Source: Peptostreptococcaceae bacterium
Lineage (GTDB): Bacteria; Bacillota; Clostridia; Peptostreptococcales; Filifactoraceae
NCBI GenBank assembly: GCA_030532905.1
Contig: JAUNKE010000022.1
Coordinates: forward strand, 1 to 34,569
Length of the DNA stretch: 34,569 nucleotides
Direction: 5' to 3'
Shown: positions 29,625 through 34,569 of the stretch, one piece after another
Layout of the letters: each line of letters begins with the position of its first letter
Position numbering within the stretch: the first letter of the stretch is position 1
The notes under the pieces: generated by a model
Told to the model about the DNA's origin: nothing
What the model saw: only the letters and a program-made list of their open reading frames with translations
Databases searched by the model: none
Position numbers and translations under genes: made by a program

Positions 29625-31837
29625 TGGATAAGTTGAAGCGAAATGAAAAATTGGATATTGAGAATATCCTGAAAGACTTGGAGCATTACAGACCGAGAAG
29701 ACGCGGTTGGACTTGGCGAGAGTCGTCCGGCGGAGAGCAATTGGGACCATTTGTATTCTTGGATGAGTCCAAGCCTTTGGTAAATTCCGTTCCATTGCCT
29801 TCTGCAAAATACTTTGAGAACATCGACCCGCAACCGATGCCGGTTATCACGACCGAGATTGCGTCGGGACGATTTGAGGATGACATCCGTCGTATGCGTA
29901 TGGCGGCTTGGCATGGCGCGGATCATATCATGGTTATTCGTACCGCGGGACAATCACACTTTGACGGTTTGATTGAAGGAACGCCGCAGGGTATCGGTGG
30001 GGTGCCGATTACGAGAAAACAGGTTCGTGCGCAAAGAAAAGCATTGGATTTGATTGAAGAAGAAGTCGGCAGACCGATTAACTATCACTCTTATGTATCC
30101 GGAGTTGCCGGCCCCGATGTTGCGGTTATGTTTGCCGAAGAGGGAATCAACGGCGCGCATCAGGACCCGCAGTACAATGTTCTTTACAGAAATATCAATA
30201 TGATTCGCTCCTTCGTTGACGCATGCGAATCCAAGAAAATTATGGCTTGGGCGGATATTGCGCAAATCGACGGAGCGCACAATGCGAATGCGACGGCGAG
30301 AGAAGCGTGGAAAGTTATGCCGGAGCTGATGGTACAGCATTCCATCAACTCGTTGTTCTCTCAAAAAGTCGGAATGAAGACATCCAATATCTGTCTTTCG
30401 ACCGTACCGCCGACTGCACCGCCGGCACCATGTATGTATTTGGACTTGCCTTATGCCGTAGCACTTCGTGAGATTTTCAAAAACTACCGTATGAGAGCGC
30501 AGATGAATACGAAATATATGGATTCGTCCGTTCGTGAGGCGACCGTAACGCATGTTTTGAACCTGCTTACTTCAAAATTGACCAGCGCGGACATTCAATC
30601 CACCATCACACCGGATGAGGGTCGTAATGTGCCTTGGCATATTTACAATATCGAAGCGCTTGATACAGCGAAACAGGCATTCGTCGGAATGGACGGCTTG
30701 ATGGATATGATTCAGCTCAAGGACGAAGGAATTCTTCGCGACAAGGTCAGAGAGATTAAAGAGCGAGCGATTCTTTTCCTGGAAGAGATTCGTGAGACCG
30801 GCGGATTCTTCAAAGCGGTTCAGGAAGGATTCTTCGTTGACTCGGGATATTATCCGGAGCGAAACGGAGACGGAATCGCGCGTAAAATCGACGGCGGCGT
30901 AGGTGCCGGCACCGTTTATGAGCGTGACGAAGATTATTTTGCACCGGTAACCGCGCATTTCGGATACAACAATGTGGCTCAATATGACCCGAATGCCGTG
31001 GACAATCCGTCGTCCTTGATTGGCGGCTGTACTTTTGAAGAACCGGATAAGATTATCTACATCGACGAGCTCGATGAGAATGACAATGTCAATGTGCGTC
31101 TGAAAGAAACCGAAGAGCTTCGCAAATCTTCTCTTATCAAACCGGAAGTGGAATGGATGGGCGACGGTACGGTTCTGTTGACCATGTTCCTGCCGACATC
31201 CAAGCGTGTGGCGGAATTTGCGGCATTGGAATTTGCGAAAAAGATGAATTTGGAAGATCCGGAGGTCATCTCCAGAGAAGTGATGCAGGATGCGGAAGGT
31301 ACTCGTGTCGAATTGAAAGGAAGAGTCGGATTTACCGTGGATATCAATTCTTTGGTTATTCCACCGGAGCCGGAAGTGCTTTCCGATGCGGAAATTCGTG
31401 CGGAAATTGAAGCGAAGCCGATGAAAATCGTCGGAGCGACCGTCGGAGAAGATGAGCATTCCGTTGGACTTCGCGAAATCATCGACATCAAGCATGGCGG
31501 TATTGAAAAATACGGAATCGAAGTGCATTATCTCGGCACATCCGTACCGGTTGAAAAATTGGTCGATGCGGCGATCGAGTTGAATGTCGATGCGATTTTG
31601 GCATCCACCATCATTTCACATGACGATATCCACTACAAAAATATGAAACGAATTCACGAATTGGCGGTTGAAAAAGGAATTCGTGACAAAGTAATCATCG
31701 TGGCGGGCGGAACGCAGGTTACTCCGGAGATTGCGGTCAAGCAGGGAGTGGACGCGGGCTTCGGACGAGGCTCCAAAGGCGTGCATGTCGCGACATTCTT
31801 GGTAAACAGAAGAAAAGAAATGGAACAAAATAAATAA
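29624..31837 (+). CDS. oraE: D-ornithine 4,5-aminomutase, large (E) subunit
   Basis: The 737-aa catalytic subunit, dependent on adenosylcobalamin and PLP. It converts D-ornithine to (2R,4S)-2,4-diaminopentanoate by a radical 1,2-amino shift. The cobalamin-binding motif DxHxxG is DEHSVG (D610, H612, G615), and the PLP lysine is K623 in DIKHGG. These correspond to His618 and Lys629 of the characterised clostridial enzyme, shifted by six. The N-terminal part forms the substrate-binding TIM barrel; the C-terminal Rossmann part has VIIVAGGTQVTPEIA. It starts within the oraS stop behind AAAGGAGGTAACA. Its repair protein is encoded next. Confidence 0.97.
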   Translation: MDKLKRNEKLDIENILKDLEHYRPRRRGWTWRESSGGEQLGPFVFLDESKPLVNSVPLPSAKYFENIDPQPMPVITTEIASGRFEDDIRRMRMAAWHGADHIMVIRTAGQSHFDGLIEGTPQGIGGVPITRKQVRAQRKALDLIEEEVGRPINYHSYVSGVAGPDVAVMFAEEGINGAHQDPQYNVLYRNINMIRSFVDACESKKIMAWADIAQIDGAHNANATAREAWKVMPELMVQHSINSLFSQKVGMKTSNICLSTVPPTAPPAPCMYLDLPYAVALREIFKNYRMRAQMNTKYMDSSVREATVTHVLNLLTSKLTSADIQSTITPDEGRNVPWHIYNIEALDTAKQAFVGMDGLMDMIQLKDEGILRDKVREIKERAILFLEEIRETGGFFKAVQEGFFVDSGYYPERNGDGIARKIDGGVGAGTVYERDEDYFAPVTAHFGYNNVAQYDPNAVDNPSSLIGGCTFEEPDKIIYIDELDENDNVNVRLKETEELRKSSLIKPEVEWMGDGTVLLTMFLPTSKRVAEFAALEFAKKMNLEDPEVISREVMQDAEGTRVELKGRVGFTVDINSLVIPPEPEVLSDAEIRAEIEAKPMKIVGATVGEDEHSVGLREIIDIKHGGIEKYGIEVHYLGTSVPVEKLVDAAIELNVDAILASTIISHDDIHYKNMKRIHELAVEKGIRDKVIIVAGGTQVTPEIAVKQGVDAGFGRGSKGVHVATFLVNRRKEMEQNK

Positions 31838-31849
31838 AGGAAGGCAAGA

Positions 31850-33262
31850 ATGAAAATAGACGTATTGGTTGCCGAAATCGGTTCAACAACTACCGTCGTA
31901 AATGCTTTCAATGATATAGCTACCCCTGACCCGAAATTTGTGGGTCAGGGGCAAGCGCCCACTTCGGTACTCGACGGCGATGTACGAATCGGGTTGCAAG
32001 GGGCGATTGACGACTTGGCGAAAAATTTGGGAGCGGATACCGTTGAATACAAAGAGATGCTTGCAACATCCAGTGCGGCGGGCGGATTGAAGATGACGGT
32101 GCATGGATTGGTTTTCGATATGACGGCGAAAGCGGCGAAAGAAGCAGCGCTTGGAGCGGGAGCGATTATCCATCAGGTGACCGCCGGCAAGCTGAGACGC
32201 ACCGACCTTAAAAAAATTCAGGAAATCAAGCCGAATATTATTCTCATCGCAGGTGGGGTGGATTACGGCGAAAGAGATACCGCGCTTTACAATGCGGAAC
32301 TTATCAGTGATTTGGGACTCAATATCCCGATTATTTATGCGGGAAATATTGAGAATCAGGAAGAAATTCAACTGATTTTTGAAGAGAAAAATTCGAATCA
32401 GGAACTTTATATCGTAGATAATGTGTATCCGAAGATCGACGAGCTCAATGTGGAGCCGACACGAAAAGTCATTCAGGATGCATTTGAAGACCATATTATT
32501 CATGCGCCCGGCATGGAGCATGTACGCGACATGGTGAACGGACCGATTATTCCGACACCGGGAGCGGTCATGGAAAGTGCCAAGCTGCTCTATGAATATC
32601 TGGGGGATTTAATCGTATTGGATGTTGGAGGAGCGACCACGGACTTGCATTCGGTCACCATCGGCTCGGAGGAGATATCGCGTGTGCTGATTCATCCGGA
32701 GCCGAAAGCGAAACGAACGGTGGAAGGCGACCTCGGAGTCTATGTGAATATGCCGAATATCGTCGAGATGATCGGCAAAGAGCATTTGGAAAAAGAGCTC
32801 AATATCGACTTGGAAAAAGTAATGGCGGAGTATAAAGCCATTCCGAAAAATGAAGACGAAATCAAATTGGTGGAGAGGTTGACGATAGAAGCGGTACTCA
32901 AGGCGGTCGAGCGACATGCCGGAAAAATTCGCTATGTCTATGGTCCGGCGGGAAGAAGCACCCTTGCCGAAGGAAAAGACCTTTCACAAATCAAATATAT
33001 TATCGGAACCGGTGGGGCGCTTACGAGATTGCCGCATCGTGTGGAAATTATGAAACTCATTGCGATGGATAATGAGTCCGGCATGAAGCTGTATCCGAAT
33101 ACCGAAGCGCAGATTTTGGTGGAGAATGATTATATCATGGCATCGCTGGGCGTTTTGTCCAAAACTTATGAAGAAGCTGCCGTTAAATTACTTGCCAAAA
33201 GTTTGCGCATCGAGATGCCGGAAAAAAGGAGAAAAGAAAATGTATCCGAGATTATTGATTGA
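31850..33262 (+). CDS. MutL/GlmL-like ASKHA protein, aminomutase reactivator
   Basis: A 470-aa protein of the GlmL/MutL family found beside B12-dependent glutamate and ornithine mutases. ASKHA-type nucleotide-binding motifs are visible: AEIGSTTTVVNAF (phosphate 1, about residues 8-20), VLDVGGATTDLHSV (phosphate 2) and IIGTGGALTRLP (adenosine). It probably exchanges inactivated cobalamin on OraE at the cost of ATP, by analogy to diol dehydratase reactivases; this is inference. ATG 31850 follows GGAAGGCAAGA, 12 bases after oraE. The gene overlaps orr by 23 bases. An unusually strong GC-rich hairpin lies inside codons 25-34. Confidence 0.93.
   Translation: MKIDVLVAEIGSTTTVVNAFNDIATPDPKFVGQGQAPTSVLDGDVRIGLQGAIDDLAKNLGADTVEYKEMLATSSAAGGLKMTVHGLVFDMTAKAAKEAALGAGAIIHQVTAGKLRRTDLKKIQEIKPNIILIAGGVDYGERDTALYNAELISDLGLNIPIIYAGNIENQEEIQLIFEEKNSNQELYIVDNVYPKIDELNVEPTRKVIQDAFEDHIIHAPGMEHVRDMVNGPIIPTPGAVMESAKLLYEYLGDLIVLDVGGATTDLHSVTIGSEEISRVLIHPEPKAKRTVEGDLGVYVNMPNIVEMIGKEHLEKELNIDLEKVMAEYKAIPKNEDEIKLVERLTIEAVLKAVERHAGKIRYVYGPAGRSTLAEGKDLSQIKYIIGTGGALTRLPHRVEIMKLIAMDNESGMKLYPNTEAQILVENDYIMASLGVLSKTYEEAAVKLLAKSLRIEMPEKRRKENVSEIID
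31923..31951 (+). other. Perfect 10-bp GC-rich inverted repeat inside the mutL-like gene
   Basis: CCCCTGACCC (31923-31932) and GGGTCAGGGG (31942-31951) with a 9-base loop, 73 bases after the start codon. The encoded TPDPKFVGQGQA fits the family, so the codons are not foreign. The stem may slow ribosomes or be a binding site. Confidence 0.6.
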
Positions 33263-34307
33263 TTCAGCGAAAATCAAAAACAATGTGAAGGCGCTTCGGG
33301 CGCTCACCAATCGCGGAAAAGCGGAGCTCGGCATCGTGACCAAATCCTTTACCGCCGACCGTAAAATCGTGGAAGCGGTCGTGGAGCAGGGCGTGGATTT
33401 TCTTGCGGATGCACGAGTTGAAAATATCAAAAACTATGCGGACTTGGGTGTGCCGACGCTCTTGCTGAGAATTCCGCAGCCATGCGAGATAGAAAATGTC
33501 ATTCGCTATGCGGATATCAGTTTGAACTCGGAGCTTTCCACGATTCAGAAGATGAATGAAGAAGCGCGCAAGCAGGGGAAAAAACATAAAGCGGTATTGA
33601 TGATTGACTTGGGCGATTTGCGAGAAGGAATTTTCTTTGAAAATGAAGAGGAAATTTTGCAGACGGCGGAGAAAATTCATCAGATGGAAAATATCGAGCT
33701 CTATGGTGTGGGTGTCAATCTGACCTGCTACGGAGCCGTCATTCCGACCAAACAAAATCTTTCTCAGCTGGTGGATATCGCACGCAAAATAGAAAGCAAG
33801 CTGAACATTCGCTTGCAGATGATTTCGGGTGGAAATTCCAGCTCCATCTACTTGATAGACAAAGGTGAATTACCGGAAGGAATCAACAGTCTGCGCATCG
33901 GAGAAGCATTTATTTTGGGCAACGAAACGGCTTACGGTGCGAAGGTCGAAGGGACGGTGGACGATGCGGTGATTTTGCAGGCGCAGCTCATTGAAGTGAA
34001 GCGCAAACCGACCCTGCCGATCGGCGAAATCGGGAAGGATGCCTTCGGTCAGGTGCCGCATTATGAGGACAAAGGAATCGCCAAGAGAGGAATTCTTGCG
34101 CTCGGCAAACAGGATACCGATTTGGACAGCATGTTCCCGCTCGATGAAAAAGTTGAGATTATGGGCGGAAGCTCCGACCATACCATCGTCGATTTGACGC
34201 ACAGCGATAAGGACTATCAGGTGGGTGACATTGTGGAATTCAAACTCAGCTACGGCGCATTGCTCAAATTATTCACGAGCAAATATGTAGCACGAGCATA
34301 TAAGTAA
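33240..34307 (+). CDS. orr: Ornithine racemase (alanine racemase-fold, PLP)
   Basis: A 355-aa fold-type III PLP enzyme that interconverts L- and D-ornithine, feeding OraSE. It begins MYPRLLIDSAKIKNNVKALR, and the PLP lysine should be in GIVTKSFTAD (about residue 35). MIDLGDLREGIFFENEEEIL and VNLTCYGAVIPTKQNLSQL are typical of the ornithine racemase branch, followed by MISGGNSSSIYL and INSLRIGEAFILG. ATG 33240 follows AAAAGGAGAAAAGAA. An upstream start at 33126 would lie inside the mutL-like gene without need. It overlaps that gene by 23 bases and is the last gene of the operon in this window. No terminator directly follows it. Confidence 0.94.
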   Translation: MYPRLLIDSAKIKNNVKALRALTNRGKAELGIVTKSFTADRKIVEAVVEQGVDFLADARVENIKNYADLGVPTLLLRIPQPCEIENVIRYADISLNSELSTIQKMNEEARKQGKKHKAVLMIDLGDLREGIFFENEEEILQTAEKIHQMENIELYGVGVNLTCYGAVIPTKQNLSQLVDIARKIESKLNIRLQMISGGNSSSIYLIDKGELPEGINSLRIGEAFILGNETAYGAKVEGTVDDAVILQAQLIEVKRKPTLPIGEIGKDAFGQVPHYEDKGIAKRGILALGKQDTDLDSMFPLDEKVEIMGGSSDHTIVDLTHSDKDYQVGDIVEFKLSYGALLKLFTSKYVARAYK

Positions 34308-34518
34308 TACCGAGATGCAATGAGCAAAAAAGGGTGAATCGAATATTCAAAATGAATCTGCAAAATAAAATCGAGATATATAATAGTAGGGAAATTTTGT
34401 TGAAGTCTTTGGCGACATTGAATCCGCCCTATAAAATAAGAAAATTTTTTGGCGGATTATGGTATAGACGGGATTTGTCCGAGCCCTACATCCCCGAATA
34501 AAATGTGAGAAGAGAAAA
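34308..34518 (+). other. Intergenic region after orr
   Basis: It contains a TATAAT (34379-34384, no clear -35) and a hairpin, AATCCGCC (about 34420-34427) with GGCGGATT, ahead of the strong terminator at 34519. I see no gene. It may be a small RNA or the leader of a gene beyond the window. Confidence 0.45.
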
Positions 34519-34568
34519 GGAGCTGTTGCAGAATGAGATTTTTTCATTCTGCCGCAGCTCCCTTTTTT
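34519..34568. terminator. Strong terminator at the right edge
   Basis: GGAGCTG and GCAGAATGA pair with TCATTCTGC and CAGCTCC, a near-perfect 16-bp stem with a two-base internal loop, followed by CTTTTTT. An AAAAGG upstream gives a weaker T run on the minus strand. It could end the orr transcript or act as an attenuator for the next gene. Confidence 0.88.
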
Positions 34569-34569
34569 A

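Overview
The window looks like a chromosomal segment of a low-GC, Gram-positive, amino-acid-fermenting anaerobe (Clostridia/Tissierellia type). The evidence is a complete oxidative ornithine-degradation operon, an indolepyruvate:ferredoxin oxidoreductase pair, an S-box (SAM-I) riboswitch on metK, a CsoR copper repressor, a LytR-CpsA-Psr cell-wall ligase, a DarA-type cyclic-di-AMP receptor, strong AGGAGG ribosome binding sites, and several promoters with TGn-extended -10 boxes. I cannot name the species. I see no tRNA, rRNA, CRISPR array, intact insertion sequence or phage gene.

Layout. The window opens with the last 34 codons of an AlbA_2/Schlafen-type ATP-binding protein (3-107). After a promoter and a structured leader come iorA-iorB (548-2943), then a convergent LCP-family gene on the minus strand (3031-4005). 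A 1.1 kb AT-rich gap holds at least two candidate short transcripts, followed by a TetR-family regulator (5132-5818). Next is the t6A tRNA-modification cluster tsaE-tsaB-rimI-tsaD (6136-8799), running straight into two tandem EAL-HDOD proteins (8819-11293). A tiny membrane protein with its own promoter and terminator (11398-11544) separates this from a copper operon: csoR, a nitroreductase, copA and a small Imm17-like membrane protein (11655-15202).

On the minus strand, a three-gene operon encodes a DarA-like c-di-AMP receptor, a TSUP/TauE-SafE permease and an ABC exporter (18192 down to 15364). Then come metK behind a SAM-I riboswitch (18658-20036), a glutaredoxin-like gene overlapping a DUF362/ferredoxin gene (20249-21687), a CorC-like CBS protein (21792-22709) and a Bcp peroxiredoxin with an unusual leader (23424-23879).

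The last third is one functional unit. A PAS-AAA+-Fis sigma-54 activator (24378-25778) precedes a perfect -24/-12 promoter (26255-26269), which drives ord-ortA-ortB-oraS-oraE-mutL-like-orr (26316-34307). Ornithine racemase makes D-ornithine. The B12/PLP aminomutase OraSE, kept active by the MutL-like ASKHA protein, makes 2,4-diaminopentanoate. Ord oxidises and deaminates that, and OrtAB thiolytically cleaves the product to alanine and acetyl-CoA. IorAB at the other end of the window fits the same amino-acid-fermenting lifestyle.

The most unusual non-coding observation is a pair of related structured elements at about 187-329 and 23988-24141. They share a 26-nt block with two mismatches and a GTTCCGAYGG start. 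Each lies just downstream of a putative promoter, and each ends about 220-240 nt upstream of an amino-acid-catabolism gene (iorA and the sigma-54 activator). They may be a small RNA or leader family, or a dispersed repeat. The peroxiredoxin leader, with GNRA-type hairpins and a 27-nt direct repeat, is a second unexplained structure.
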